A DNA stretch of 64,000 nt from positions 435,056 to 499,055 of the forward strand of contig NZ_RCZP01000001.1 of the NCBI RefSeq assembly GCF_006438825.1, given 5' to 3'. The notes under the pieces were generated by a model, which had not been told where the DNA came from, made no database searches, and saw only the letters and a list, made by a program, of their open reading frames with translations. The stretch comes from Muricoccus nepalensis (GTDB lineage: Bacteria > Pseudomonadota > Alphaproteobacteria > Acetobacterales > Acetobacteraceae). The position numbers and the translations under genes were made by a program. Each line of letters opens with the position of its first letter. The first letter of the stretch is position 1. Below are positions 17,300-26,276 of this stretch, piece by piece.

Positions 17300-19666
17300 A
17301 TGCACGACACGCCCACGGCGCCCCGCCCCGACCTCGACCTGCTGGGGGAGCTGGAGCGGAAGGTTCTCTGGCTGGCGACCTGGATGATCCACAACGCCAA
17401 CCACCTGCGGGAGACGGGCGACGGGCTGAAGGTGGGGGGGCACCAGGCCTCCTCCGCCTCGATGGCGACGATCCTGACGGCCCTCTACCTTGCGGTGCTG
17501 CGGCCGGAGGACCGGGTGGCGGTGAAGCCGCACGCCTCGCCGGTCTTCCACGCGATCCAGTACCTGCTCGGCCGGCAGACGCGGGAGAAGCTAGAGAACT
17601 TCCGGGGCTTCGGGGGGGCGCAGTCCTACCCGTCGCGCACGAAGGACACGGACGGGGTGGACTTCTCGACGGGCTCGGTCGGGCTCGGCGTCGCGCAGAC
17701 GCTCTTCTCCTCCCTCACTCAGGACTACCTGCGGGCGCGGGGCTGGGGCGGGGACGGGCCGGAGGGGCGCATGGTGGCGCTTCTCGGCGACGCGGAGATG
17801 GACGAGGGGAACATCTTCGAGGCCCTGATGGAGGGCTGGAAGCACGGGCTGCGCAACACCTGGTGGGTGGTGGACTACAACCGGCAGAGCCTCGACGCCG
17901 TGGTGCGGGAGGGGCTGTGGTCGCGCCTGGAGGCGACCTTCCGCAACTTCGGCTGGGACGTGGTGGTGCTGCGGCACGGCACCCTGCAGCGGGCCGCCTT
18001 CGCGGAGCCGGGCGGGGAGCGGCTGCGGGACTGGATCGAGGCCTGCCCCAATCCCCTCTACTCCGCGCTGACCTTCCAGGGGGGCGCGGCCTGGCGGCGG
18101 CGGCTGCTGGACGACCTCGGCGACCAGGGGGAGGTCTCGGCGCTGATCGGCCGGCGCTCGGACGAGGAGCTGGCGGCGCTGATGGGCAACCTTGCCGGGC
18201 ACGACCTGCCGATGCTGCTCGACGCCTTCGAGGCGGCGCGCGGGCACGACCGGCCGACCTGCTTCATCGCCTACACCATCAAGGGATCGGGCCTGCCGCT
18301 GGCGGGGCACAAGGACAACCACGCGGGGCTGATGAACCCCGAGCAGATGGAGCGCTTCCGGCGCGGGATGCGCGTGCGCGAGGGGCACGAGTGGGACCGC
18401 TTCGAGGGGCTGGACGCGCCGCCCGCGCGACTGGAGAGGTTCCTGGCGGACGTGCCCTTCGCCCGGAGGGAGGCGCTGCCGGCGGCGCCCGCGGTCCCGG
18501 TGCCCGCGGCGCTGGCGGTGCCGATCGCGGCCTCGATGTCGACGCAGGCGGGCTTCGGGCTGCTGATGCACGAGATCGCCAAGGGGGAGACGGCGCTGGC
18601 CGCGCGGATCGTCACGGCCTCGCCCGACGTCACGGTCTCGACCAACCTCGGGGCCTGGGTGAACCGGCGGGGGCTCTTCGCGAAGGAGGAGATGGCGGAC
18701 CTGTTCCGCAAGGAGCGGATCCCGTCGACCTTCAACTGGACCTTCTCGCCGTCGGGCCAGCACATGGAGCTCGGCATCGCCGAGATGAACCTCTTTACCA
18801 TGCTGTCCGCGCTCGGCCTCGCGCACGACACCTTCGGGGAGCGGCTGCTGCCGGTGGGCACGCTCTACGATCCCTTCATCGAGCGCGCGCTCGATGCGAT
18901 GAACTACGCCTGCTACCAGGGGGCGCGCTTCATCGTCGTCGCGACGCCGTCCGGCACCACGCTCGCGCCCGAGGGCGGCGCGCACCAGTCGATCCGGACC
19001 CCGCTGATCGGCCTGGCGCAGGACGGGCTCGACAGCTTCGAGCCGGCCTATGTGGACGAGCTGGCCGTCATCCTGCGCCACGCCCTCGCGCGGATGCAGG
19101 AGCCGGAGGGGGCCTCGGCCTATCTCCGCCTCTCCACGCGCGTCGTCGAGCAGCCGCGGCGGGCGATGACGCCGGCGCTGGCCGCGGACATCCTGGCGGG
19201 CGGCTACTGGATGCGCGAGCCCGGGCCGAACCCCTCCGTGGTGATCGCCTATGCCGGCACGCTGGCGCCGGAGGCGATCGAGGCGGTGGGGCTGATGGCG
19301 GAGGACCGGCGGGACGTCGGGCTGCTCGCGGTCACCTCGGCGGACCGGCTGCACGCGGGCTGGACGGCGGCGCAGCGGGCCCGCGAGGGCGGGGAGGCGG
19401 CGGAAAGCCATGCCGAGCGGTTGCTGGCCCCCCTGCCCCCGCACTGCCGGCTGGTGACGGTGCTGGACGGGCATCCCGCGACGCTCTCCTGGCTGGGTTC
19501 CGTGCACGGGCACCGCGCGCGGGCGCTCGGCGTTGAGCGCTTCGGGCAGACGGGGACGATCGCCGAGCTGCGGCGGCACTACGGCATCGACGCGCAGGGG
19601 ATCGCGGCGGCGGCGCAGGCGGTGGCGCCGGGGCGGCCGATCCGGCACCTGCGCGTGGCTTGGTGA
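17300..19666 (+). CDS. Thiamine-diphosphate enzyme, transketolase / homodimeric PDH E1 (AceE) family
   Basis: A 788-aa ThDP-dependent enzyme. The cofactor motif is 'LLGDAEMDEGNIFEAL' (GD at 163-164) with the partner N194 in 'VVDYNRQSLD'. 'GDGLKVGGHQASSASMATIL' and 'FSTGSVGLGVAQTLF' are typical of the AceE branch. The second half has the Pyr domain ('TFSPSGQHMELGIAEMNLF') and a C-terminal transketolase domain. AceE is about 890 residues, so this is a shorter relative. It could be a pyruvate/2-oxoacid dehydrogenase E1 or a transketolase-like enzyme. No E2 or E3 gene lies nearby, so the true reaction is open. Confidence 0.75.
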   Translation: MHDTPTAPRPDLDLLGELERKVLWLATWMIHNANHLRETGDGLKVGGHQASSASMATILTALYLAVLRPEDRVAVKPHASPVFHAIQYLLGRQTREKLENFRGFGGAQSYPSRTKDTDGVDFSTGSVGLGVAQTLFSSLTQDYLRARGWGGDGPEGRMVALLGDAEMDEGNIFEALMEGWKHGLRNTWWVVDYNRQSLDAVVREGLWSRLEATFRNFGWDVVVLRHGTLQRAAFAEPGGERLRDWIEACPNPLYSALTFQGGAAWRRRLLDDLGDQGEVSALIGRRSDEELAALMGNLAGHDLPMLLDAFEAARGHDRPTCFIAYTIKGSGLPLAGHKDNHAGLMNPEQMERFRRGMRVREGHEWDRFEGLDAPPARLERFLADVPFARREALPAAPAVPVPAALAVPIAASMSTQAGFGLLMHEIAKGETALAARIVTASPDVTVSTNLGAWVNRRGLFAKEEMADLFRKERIPSTFNWTFSPSGQHMELGIAEMNLFTMLSALGLAHDTFGERLLPVGTLYDPFIERALDAMNYACYQGARFIVVATPSGTTLAPEGGAHQSIRTPLIGLAQDGLDSFEPAYVDELAVILRHALARMQEPEGASAYLRLSTRVVEQPRRAMTPALAADILAGGYWMREPGPNPSVVIAYAGTLAPEAIEAVGLMAEDRRDVGLLAVTSADRLHAGWTAAQRAREGGEAAESHAERLLAPLPPHCRLVTVLDGHPATLSWLGSVHGHRARALGVERFGQTGTIAELRRHYGIDAQGIAAAAQAVAPGRPIRHLRVAW

Positions 19667-19749
19667 GAGGCGTGCGCGGCGCCCCACGTCCGGCGCTTTC
19701 CCCGGGCCGGGCGCCGGCCTAGCGTCAGGGGAAAGCGGGGGGAACGGGC

Positions 19750-21708
19750 ATGCGGCGGGTGGCTTGGCTGGCGGGGCTGCTCGCCCTCTCGGCGCCGGCG
19801 GCGGCGCAGGTGACGCGGTTCGAGGTGACGGAGGACGTGCCGGCCTTCGAGGGGCGCGCCTTCGGGGCGGCGGGGAGCTACCGGCGGGTGACGGGGCGGG
19901 CGACGATCGCCCTCGACCCCGCGGACCCGCGCAACGCCGTCATCGCGGATCTGGCGGCGGCGCCGCGCAACGCGGCGGGGCGGGTGGAGGCGGTGGCGGA
20001 CGTCGTCATCCTGCGGCCGGAGGACCCGCGGCGCGCGAGCGGCACGCTGCTGCTCGACGTGCCGAACCGCGGGCGCAAGCTCGCGCCGCAATTGTTCGAC
20101 GACGCGCCGCAGCCGGGCGCGAACAACCTGGCGGCCGCCGCGGACGCGGGGATCGGCTTCCTGGCGGGGCGCGGCGCCACGGTGGCCTGGGTGGGGTGGC
20201 AGGCGGACATCCCCTCGGCGCCGGGGCAGCTCGCCCTCGCGGCGCCGGTGCTGCGGGGCGTGACGGGGACCGTGCGGGAGGAGTTCGTCTTCGACCACCG
20301 GCGGAACCCCGCGACGGCGACGCTCGCCTGGCCGCTGGCCGAGCCCGCGACTTTATCCGTGACGGTGCGGCAGGCCTGGGCGGACCCGCGCGCGACGCCG
20401 CCGGGGCTGGCCGTGCGCGCGCTGGACGCGCGGCGGATCGAGATCTCGCGGGCGGAGGCGGGTTTTGACGCCGCGGCGCTGCACGAGGTGACCTATGTGG
20501 CGCGCGACCCGGTGGTGCTGGGGATGGGCTTCGCCGCGGTCCGCGACGTCGTCGCCTTCCTGCGGTGGGACGCCACGGACGCGAACCCGCTGCTGGCGGG
20601 GGGGCGGCCGCTGGTGCACCGCGCGATCGGCTTCGGCGTGTCGCAGTCGGGGCGCTTCCTGCGCGACTTCCTCCACCTCGGCTTCAACGAGGACACGGCG
20701 GGGCGGATCGTCTTCGACGGGATGATGCCGCATGTGGCGGGCGCGCGGCGGATGGCGACGAACCTCCGCTTCGGCCAGCCCGGGCGCAACCCGCGCCACC
20801 CGCAGGACCCGGCCTGGCCGGCCGACGCCTTCCCCTTCAGCTACGCGGTGCTGGAGGACCCGCTCTCTGGCCGGCGGGACGGGCTGATGGGGCGCTGCCG
20901 GCTGAGCGGCACCTGCCCGCGCGTGATGCAGACGGACAGCGAGCACGAGTGGTGGGCGTCGCGCGCCTCGCTGCTCGTGACGGACACGGCGGGGAACCAC
21001 CTCGACCTGCCGCCGGACGTGCGCGCCTACATGATGGCGGGGACGCCGCACTTCGCCGAGCCCGGGGAGGCGGACGGAGGCGGCGCGGCGATCGAGGCGA
21101 TGGCGCTGCCGCGGAACCCCATGCACGCGGGGCCGCCGATGCGCGCGCTGCTGGCCGCGATGGAGGCCTGGCTGGCGGAGGGGCGGGAGCCGCCCGCGAG
21201 CCGGGTGCCGATGCGCGCCCACGGCACGCTGGTGCCGGCGGCGGCGGCGATGCCGGCGGTCATTCCCGGCCTGCCCTATGCCGGGATCCACACGGCCGCG
21301 GCCCTCTCCGACCACGCCGCGGTGCCGCCGCGCGAGATCGGGCGCTACCCCGTCTTCGTGCCGCGGCTGGACGGGGACGGGATGGCGGTGGCGGGGGTGC
21401 GGGCGCTGCCGCTCGCGGTGCCGCGCGCGAGCCTCACCGGGTGGAACCCGCGGGCGGCGGGCTTCGGGGCGGGCGCCCTCTACCCGCTGCAGGGCGCGAG
21501 GGTGCCGCTGGCGCCGACGCGGGAGGCGCGGCTGGCGGCGGGGGACCCGCGCCCGTCGCTGGCCGAGCGCTACGCGGACGGGGCGGGCTATGCCGCGGCG
21601 GTGGAGCGGGCGGCGGCGGAGGCGGTGGCCGAGCGGCTGCTGCTGCTCGAGGACGCGGCGCGGCTGGTCGCGCGGGCGCGGCTGGAAGGGGCGGCCCCGC
21701 CCCGCTGA
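19750..21708 (+). CDS. Secreted alpha/beta hydrolase domain-containing protein
   Basis: A 652-aa protein with a clear signal peptide ('MRRVAWLAGLLALSAPAAAQ', cleavage after residue 20). The body matches the large family annotated 'alpha/beta hydrolase domain-containing protein': 'GRAFGAAGSYRRVTGRATIA', 'LLLDVPNRGRK', and the nucleophile elbow 'GFGVSQSGRFLRDFLHLGFN', where the serine in G-V-S-Q-S sits. 'FSYAVLEDPLSGRRDGLMGRC', 'SEHEWWASRASLLVTD' and 'GIHTAAALSDHAAVPP' are further conserved runs. It is probably a periplasmic esterase-like enzyme; its substrate is unknown. It stands alone, 83 bp after the ThDP enzyme. Confidence 0.75.
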   Translation: MRRVAWLAGLLALSAPAAAQVTRFEVTEDVPAFEGRAFGAAGSYRRVTGRATIALDPADPRNAVIADLAAAPRNAAGRVEAVADVVILRPEDPRRASGTLLLDVPNRGRKLAPQLFDDAPQPGANNLAAAADAGIGFLAGRGATVAWVGWQADIPSAPGQLALAAPVLRGVTGTVREEFVFDHRRNPATATLAWPLAEPATLSVTVRQAWADPRATPPGLAVRALDARRIEISRAEAGFDAAALHEVTYVARDPVVLGMGFAAVRDVVAFLRWDATDANPLLAGGRPLVHRAIGFGVSQSGRFLRDFLHLGFNEDTAGRIVFDGMMPHVAGARRMATNLRFGQPGRNPRHPQDPAWPADAFPFSYAVLEDPLSGRRDGLMGRCRLSGTCPRVMQTDSEHEWWASRASLLVTDTAGNHLDLPPDVRAYMMAGTPHFAEPGEADGGGAAIEAMALPRNPMHAGPPMRALLAAMEAWLAEGREPPASRVPMRAHGTLVPAAAAMPAVIPGLPYAGIHTAAALSDHAAVPPREIGRYPVFVPRLDGDGMAVAGVRALPLAVPRASLTGWNPRAAGFGAGALYPLQGARVPLAPTREARLAAGDPRPSLAERYADGAGYAAAVERAAAEAVAERLLLLEDAARLVARARLEGAAPPR

Positions 21709-21760
21709 GGCGGGCGGGGCGGCCCGGGGTCGCCGGGCGTCAGGGGCCGGGGTTCAGGGG

Positions 21761-22228
21761 TCAGGGGGTCGGGTCCCAGACCGCCACCTTCTCGCGCGGG
21801 ACGATGCGGACGGCCTCGAGGTCGCCCTCGTCGAAGAGGAACTCGGCGAGCTGGTAGGGCGGGCCGTTCAGCCAGCGCGAGAGCTTGCGGGGGTCGGCCG
21901 CGCTCTCGTCGGTGGCCCAGGTCTGGGCCTCGCCGAGGGGGCGGGGCGTGACGACGCGGTCGATCCGCACGGCCGCGACGCTGCGGGTGCCGATGTCGGT
22001 GCAGCGCCAGAGGGCGCGGCCCGTGGAGAAGGCGGTGCCGATCCCGAACGCGGCGCCGTCGGACCGAACGAGGCGGGGCTGGCGCACCTGGGCGGCGCCG
22101 GCGAGGGCGATGCGGGCGATGCGCTGGAGCTCCGCGGGCGGCAGGGAGAGGCCGAGGTCGGGCGTCGTCGCCAGCAGGGTGGCGGCCGCCTCGATCTCCG
22201 CGTCGCTGACCGTGGGAGGCAGGTTCAT
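21761..22228 (-). CDS. Hypothetical protein, 155 aa
   Basis: A soluble 155-residue protein beginning 'MNLPPTVSDAEIEAAATLLA' with no signal peptide. It has an N-terminal helical half and a C-terminal half rich in strands ('SVAAVRIDRVVTPRP', 'LAEFLFDEGDLEAVRIVPRE'). No family recognised. It converges with the hydrolase gene, and lies 322 bp downstream of the LuxR-type gene on the same strand, so it may be regulated with it. Confidence 0.6.
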   Translation of the reverse strand: MNLPPTVSDAEIEAAATLLATTPDLGLSLPPAELQRIARIALAGAAQVRQPRLVRSDGAAFGIGTAFSTGRALWRCTDIGTRSVAAVRIDRVVTPRPLGEAQTWATDESAADPRKLSRWLNGPPYQLAEFLFDEGDLEAVRIVPREKVAVWDPTP

Positions 22229-22550
22229 GGCGGGGCTCCTGCGAGGTGGCCCCGGGGCGGCGCGGGCTGGCGCCGGAGGCCCGGGCGCCGCGGCCTTGCC
22301 CGGGGTCGGGTGGCGGACGGCCCCATCCTGGCGGGTTGCGGGCCGGTCGTGAACCGGCGGGGGCGGCGGGACGGCCCGGCGCGGGTGGATTGGCCCGGCA
22401 GCGGGTGTCCGGGGCGGGTGTCCGGGGCGGGTGTCCGGCGGGGTCCCGGGGGCGGCGTGGCGGCCACGGTGCTGGCCGCCCGGTGGTGCCGGGGGCGGGG
22501 TTTTGGCGAAAGGGGCGGTTTGGGCGGGGCGGCCGGGCGGGGCGTGCCGG
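22229..22550. other. Gene-free spacer, extremely GC-rich
   Basis: These 322 bp between two minus-strand genes hold no convincing ORF. Its composition is almost pure G/C and its only organised element is the 13-bp tandem repeat. No terminator with a T tract is visible. Confidence 0.5.
22402..22440. repeat. 13-bp tandem repeat, three units
   Basis: CGGGTGTCCGGGG occurs at 22402-22414 and 22415-22427, followed by CGGGTGTCCGGCG at 22428-22440 (one mismatch). It lies in the spacer downstream of the LuxR-type gene. It could be slippage-generated; no function is evident. Confidence 0.75.
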
Positions 22551-23072
22551 TCAGGCCGGGGCGCGGCCCGCCTGGCCCTGGGCCAGCCCGCGCAGGCCCG
22601 GCTTGCCCGGCGCGTAGGGGGCGCCGGCCCAGCGCGCCTCGGGCTCCAGCAGGGGGGGCCGGCTGGCCTGGGCCGCGGCGCCCCCGGCGCGGGCGATCAT
22701 CGCCGCGCGGGAGTTGACGCCGAGCTTGGCGAAGATGCGGCGCAGGTGGGTCGCCACCGTCCAGGCGCTGATGTCGAGCATCGCGCCGATGCACTTGTTG
22801 GGCAGGCCGTTGGCCACGAGGCGGATGATCTCCGCCTCGCGCGGGCTGAGGCGCACGTCGTCCGCCAGGCGCCGCCGCGTCAGCGCGTAGCGGAAGCCGT
22901 CGAGGTCGAAGCTCACCAGCGTCTCCTGCCCGTCCTCCTCGGCCGCCGGGGCGGGCGAGAGGGCGAGGCTGTCCAGCGCTTCCACGATCGTGTCGAGGAT
23001 GGAGCGGGCCGGCCGGTCGGGCGCCGGCGCCTCCGCGGCGGGGAGGGCGATGGTGCCCTGCGGTTGCGCCAT
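22551..23072 (-). CDS. LuxR-type helix-turn-helix regulator
   Basis: A 173-aa transcription factor with a LuxR/GerE DNA-binding domain ('LSPREAEIIRLVANGLPNKC', 'IGAMLDISAWTVATHLRRIF', 'AKLGVNSRAAMIAR'). The region before it (about 75 residues) is short and does not look like an autoinducer or receiver domain; 'LVSFDLDGFRYALTRRR' is typical of small stand-alone LuxR proteins. The tail of about 40 residues is Pro/Gly-rich. ATG 23072 has AAGGAGG 8 bases upstream, so I prefer it to the longer frame. It is transcribed divergently from the six-gene operon starting at 23357 and is the obvious candidate to control it, by position only. Confidence 0.85.
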   Translation of the reverse strand: MAQPQGTIALPAAEAPAPDRPARSILDTIVEALDSLALSPAPAAEEDGQETLVSFDLDGFRYALTRRRLADDVRLSPREAEIIRLVANGLPNKCIGAMLDISAWTVATHLRRIFAKLGVNSRAAMIARAGGAAAQASRPPLLEPEARWAGAPYAPGKPGLRGLAQGQAGRAPA

Positions 23073-23356
23073 GGCTTTCCCTCCTTCGTTCTTCCCCGGC
23101 GGGGCCTTGCCCCGCGGCCGCCACCCGCCCGGGTGCTTTCCGGTCCGGACCATCCTGGCCCCGCGCCGGGGCCGCAAGAAACAATGACAGGGTTTCCGAG
23201 CCGGCAACTGTGCGTTGTGTCACGCGGCGGTTCCTAGTCGCTCATCCGTGCGAAGCACCCTTGGGCGAGACGCGGGCGTGTTCCCCGGCACGTGCGTCTC
23301 GCGCCGGCCCGCCGCGGCACGCTTTCATGCCCCGATCGAACCCAGCGGAGGCGGTG

Positions 23357-24256
23357 ATGAGCACGGGGACCATGTACGAGCTTCAGGGCGAGTTCAGCCC
23401 GCTGCACGAGCGGCCGGATCCGGAATTCGGCCGCTTCCTGCGGCGCGCCTTCAAGACGCTGGCGCCGATGGCGGCGCGCCTGGTGGTGGGCGCGATCCCC
23501 GGCGTGGGCGCCGTCGCCGGGCCGCTCGCGGGGAACCTCGTGCGCTCCCTCACGCGCGAGCAGCAGGAGCAGCTCGAGGCCGCGCTGCACGAGCTGGGCT
23601 CGGGCGCGAGCGGCGAGGCCTATGGCGAGTTCGGGGAGTTCGGGGAGCAGGAAGGCGAGCTCAGCCCGGAGACGATGTACGGCGAGATGTCGGGCGAGAT
23701 GACCCACGAGTTCGGCGGCGCCCCGGAGTGGAGCGGCGAGGCCGAGTTCGGCCAGGAGATGGCGGGCCTCGGCGAGTTCGGGGAGTTCGGCGAGGGCGGG
23801 TCGCAGCCGGAGGGCGAGATGGGCTTCGGCGGCGCGGGCGGCGAGATGGCGCTGATGGAGCAGATCGCGCACGAGGCCGCGGCGGCCCATAACGGGGTGG
23901 CGGCCGAGGCGCTGGCGGGAAGCCTGGTGCCGCTGGCCACGCGGCTCGCCCGCGCGGGCGCCCCGGCGCTCCGCCGCGCGACGCCCGCGCTGGCGATGGC
24001 GGCGGGGCGGCTGGCGGGGGCGATGCGGCGCAACCCGGCCACGCGCCCTCTGGTGCGCGTGCTGCCCTACGTGCTGACGCGCACGGCGCAGGCGATGGCG
24101 CGCGGGGCCGGCATGGGCCAGCCGATGCCGCCGCAGCGCGCGGTGCGGATCATGGCCGGGCAGACCTACCGCGTGTTCAGCAAGCCGGACATCGCGATCA
24201 GCATCCTCGTCCGCAGCGGCCGGCGCCCGCGCGTGACGATGCGGCGCGGCTACTGA
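23357..24256 (+). CDS. Acidic Phe-Gly-Glu repeat protein with glycine-rich hydrophobic and basic helical domains
   Basis: 299 residues in distinct zones. Residues 1-30 are 'MSTGTMYELQGEFSPLHERP' onward. Residues 36-60 are hydrophobic and glycine-rich ('ARLVVGAIPGVGAVAGPLAG'). Residues 85-165 are acidic with repeated F-G-E units (90-97, 140-146) and E-M pairs. Residues 166-299 are helical, then basic ('AGAMRRNPATRPLVRVLPYV', 'AVRIMAGQTYRVFSKPD'). From memory, similar layouts occur in unnamed bacterial proteins with aromatic-acidic repeats, some near secreted enzymes or injection-system genes. I cannot verify this here. There is no signal peptide. GGAGG precedes ATG 23357. It is the first gene of a six-gene operon. 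Confidence 0.7.
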   Translation: MSTGTMYELQGEFSPLHERPDPEFGRFLRRAFKTLAPMAARLVVGAIPGVGAVAGPLAGNLVRSLTREQQEQLEAALHELGSGASGEAYGEFGEFGEQEGELSPETMYGEMSGEMTHEFGGAPEWSGEAEFGQEMAGLGEFGEFGEGGSQPEGEMGFGGAGGEMALMEQIAHEAAAAHNGVAAEALAGSLVPLATRLARAGAPALRRATPALAMAAGRLAGAMRRNPATRPLVRVLPYVLTRTAQAMARGAGMGQPMPPQRAVRIMAGQTYRVFSKPDIAISILVRSGRRPRVTMRRGY

Positions 24257-24307
24257 GCGCCCCTCCTCAACGTAGCGCCCCCCAACGCCTTGCCCTGGGC
24301 AGGAGCC

Positions 24308-25630
24308 ATGCCGAGCCTCGCCGCCACCATCGACCGAGAGGCGGCCGTCCCGCCGGGCGGCGCGGACGGGCGGGCGGGCGAGGCGGACCAGCTCGCGCGC
24401 TGGATCCGCCTGCAGTCCCCGACCGCGCTGCGCCACGCCGCGGCGCTGCGGCCCTTTCTGCGGGACGAGTTCGGCAGCGGGCCGGCGGCGCCGAGCGACG
24501 GGCACCTGGAGGCCGCCAACGCCCTGACCGGCGATCTCCGCCGCAACGTGCTCGCGATGTCGCGCGAGATCGCGCGCGCGGCCGCCGCCCCGGCGCCGGA
24601 CCGCGCCGCGCTGGCCCGGCTGCTCGCCTCGCGCGAGGCGATGCTGAACTGGGTGCGGCGCGCCGAGGACATCTGGGGGTTCTACCTCGCGCTGTTCGGG
24701 CAGCGGCAGTCGCGCTTCGGGCCCATGCTGCTCGCCTGCGACCGCATCGCGCTGGACTGCTACCAGTACGTCTACACGGGGATTGGGCGCGCGAAGCCCG
24801 TCCCCTCCCCCGCGCCGTTCTGCTACATGGAGACGGGTCTTGGCCCGGCGACCTGGCGGCGCGGCATCGCCATGGCGAAGCTGGGGCGGCGGCCCAATCC
24901 CTTCCCGCTGATCCAGCTTCCGCACCACCGGCTGGTCAATCCCTGGACGCTCGGCGCCGTGCTGCACGAGAGCGGGCACAACCTGCAGTCCGACCTCGGG
25001 CTGTGGCAGGCCGTGCCGCTGGCGATCGCGCGGCGGCTGCTCGAGGCGGGGATCTCCCCGGCCGTCGCGCGGGTCTGGGCGCGCTGGCACCAGGAGACCT
25101 GGGCGGACCTCGTCGCGGTGCTGCTGGGGGGGCCGGAGATCGTGGCCTCGCTGATGGACGTCACCGCGCGCTCGGCCCGCAGCACGCAGCGCTTCGACCC
25201 CGCCGGCGTGCACCCGACGCCCTGGCTGCGCATCCCCATCAACATCGAGCTCCTGCGCCGGATGGGCTTCGAGGAGCGCGCGCGCGGGTTCCGGCAGGCC
25301 TGGGAGCGGCTCTACCCGCCGCCGCCGCCCGGCGCGATCCCGCGCGCGCTGCTGGAGAGCTTTCCCCGGGCCTGCGAGGCGGCGGTGGACGCGATCGCCT
25401 TCCAGCCCTTCCCGCAGCTCGGCGGGCGGAGCCTCGCGGGCTCCGTGCGCTTCGAGGCGCGCGACCAGGGGCTGGTGGAGGAGGCGGCGCGGCGCCTGGC
25501 GGAGAGCCGCGACCCCGGCATCGTGCCCGCGGTCTTCCTTGTCGGCGCCGCGCGGCATGCGCTCGACCGGCGCTGGGCGGCGCCCGGCACCATCGCGGGC
25601 AACTTCTACCGCGCGCTGGTCCGGAGATAG
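24308..25630 (+). CDS. Putative zinc metallopeptidase (HEXXH), uncharacterised
   Basis: A 440-aa protein with 'GAVLHESGHNLQ': H220-E221-x-x-H224 is a zincin motif, and E263 in '[16 protein letters not shown]', 39 residues later, is in the right place for the third zinc ligand of a gluzincin. Aromatic-rich text precedes it ('DIWGFYLALFGQRQSRFGPM', 'CYQYVYTGIG'). No signal peptide or membrane helix is seen, so it appears cytoplasmic. I do not recognise a named peptidase family. ATG 24308 sits close behind AGGAG; a TTG at 24290 is an alternative. It lies 51 bp after the repeat-protein gene and 4 bp before the next, clearly in one operon. The repeat protein could be its substrate; this is inference. 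Confidence 0.65.
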   Translation: MPSLAATIDREAAVPPGGADGRAGEADQLARWIRLQSPTALRHAAALRPFLRDEFGSGPAAPSDGHLEAANALTGDLRRNVLAMSREIARAAAAPAPDRAALARLLASREAMLNWVRRAEDIWGFYLALFGQRQSRFGPMLLACDRIALDCYQYVYTGIGRAKPVPSPAPFCYMETGLGPATWRRGIAMAKLGRRPNPFPLIQLPHHRLVNPWTLGAVLHESGHNLQSDLGLWQAVPLAIARRLLEAGISPAVARVWARWHQETWADLVAVLLGGPEIVASLMDVTARSARSTQRFDPAGVHPTPWLRIPINIELLRRMGFEERARGFRQAWERLYPPPPPGAIPRALLESFPRACEAAVDAIAFQPFPQLGGRSLAGSVRFEARDQGLVEEAARRLAESRDPGIVPAVFLVGAARHALDRRWAAPGTIAGNFYRALVRR

Positions 25631-25634
25631 GCCG

Positions 25635-26276
25635 ATGACGCTCGCGGGCGCCTTCGAGGCCGTGCTGCAGGCGCTGGAGGAGCTCCGCGCCTGCGCGGGG
25701 GAGCGCCTGCACTGGGCGGTGCTGCACGCGCGGCCCCAGGGCGGGGAGCACGTGCTGGCGGGGCGCTACGAGGACGGGGCGACGGAGATGCTCGCCCTGG
25801 CGGAGGAGGCCGAGGCGGCGGCGCTTCGCGGGGAGGCGGCGGCGGGGCTGGGCGCGGCGCTCGACCTCGGCGGGACCGCGGCGGCGCTGGTCGCGCTGCA
25901 GCGGGGCGTGCGGGGCCTGTCGCGGCGCCTGCACGGCCTGGCCTCGCCCGAGGCGCACGCCGCGCTGCAGGCGCTGGCGGGCAGCGAGGAGGGGCGGGAC
26001 TGGGGTCCCTGGGCGCGCAGCGTGGCCGAGGCGCTGGGGCGCTGCCGCGAGCCGCTCGCGCGGCTGGAGGACCGCCTCGCGGGGGCCTGGGAGGAATGGG
26101 CGGAGCTCGCCCTCGCGGCCGCGGCCGAGCCGCGGGGCGCGCGGCGGCCCCGGGCGGCGGGGCGGGGCCCGCCGGGAACACGGCCACCCGGGCGCGGTCC
26201 GTCCGGGCGGGATACGGGGGCGCCCGCTTCGCCGGCGCCGGGATCATCATCAGGAGGGCAGCCCCATGTCGAGTAA
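25635..26276 (+). CDS. Unknown helical protein of the 23-30 kb operon
   Basis: 213 residues. The first 160 are rich in Ala, Leu, Glu and Arg and predicted helical ('AFEAVLQALEELRACAGERL', 'LALAEEAEAAALRGEAAAG', 'SRRLHGLASPEAHAALQALA'). The last 50 are a low-complexity Pro/Gly/Arg tail. No motif recognised. ATG 25635 follows the metallopeptidase stop by 4 bp and its end overlaps the next gene by 11 bp, so its place in the operon is firm even though its function is not. Confidence 0.6.
   Translation: MTLAGAFEAVLQALEELRACAGERLHWAVLHARPQGGEHVLAGRYEDGATEMLALAEEAEAAALRGEAAAGLGAALDLGGTAAALVALQRGVRGLSRRLHGLASPEAHAALQALAGSEEGRDWGPWARSVAEALGRCREPLARLEDRLAGAWEEWAELALAAAAEPRGARRPRAAGRGPPGTRPPGRGPSGRDTGAPASPAPGSSSGGQPHVE

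Noticed and set aside
15418-19536. A 1372-codon plus-strand frame
   Set aside because: It is antisense to the hybrid kinase and an alternative frame of the ThDP enzyme gene; no family text.
22402-22440. The start of a CRISPR array
   Set aside because: The repeats are directly adjacent with no spacers and only 13 bp long.
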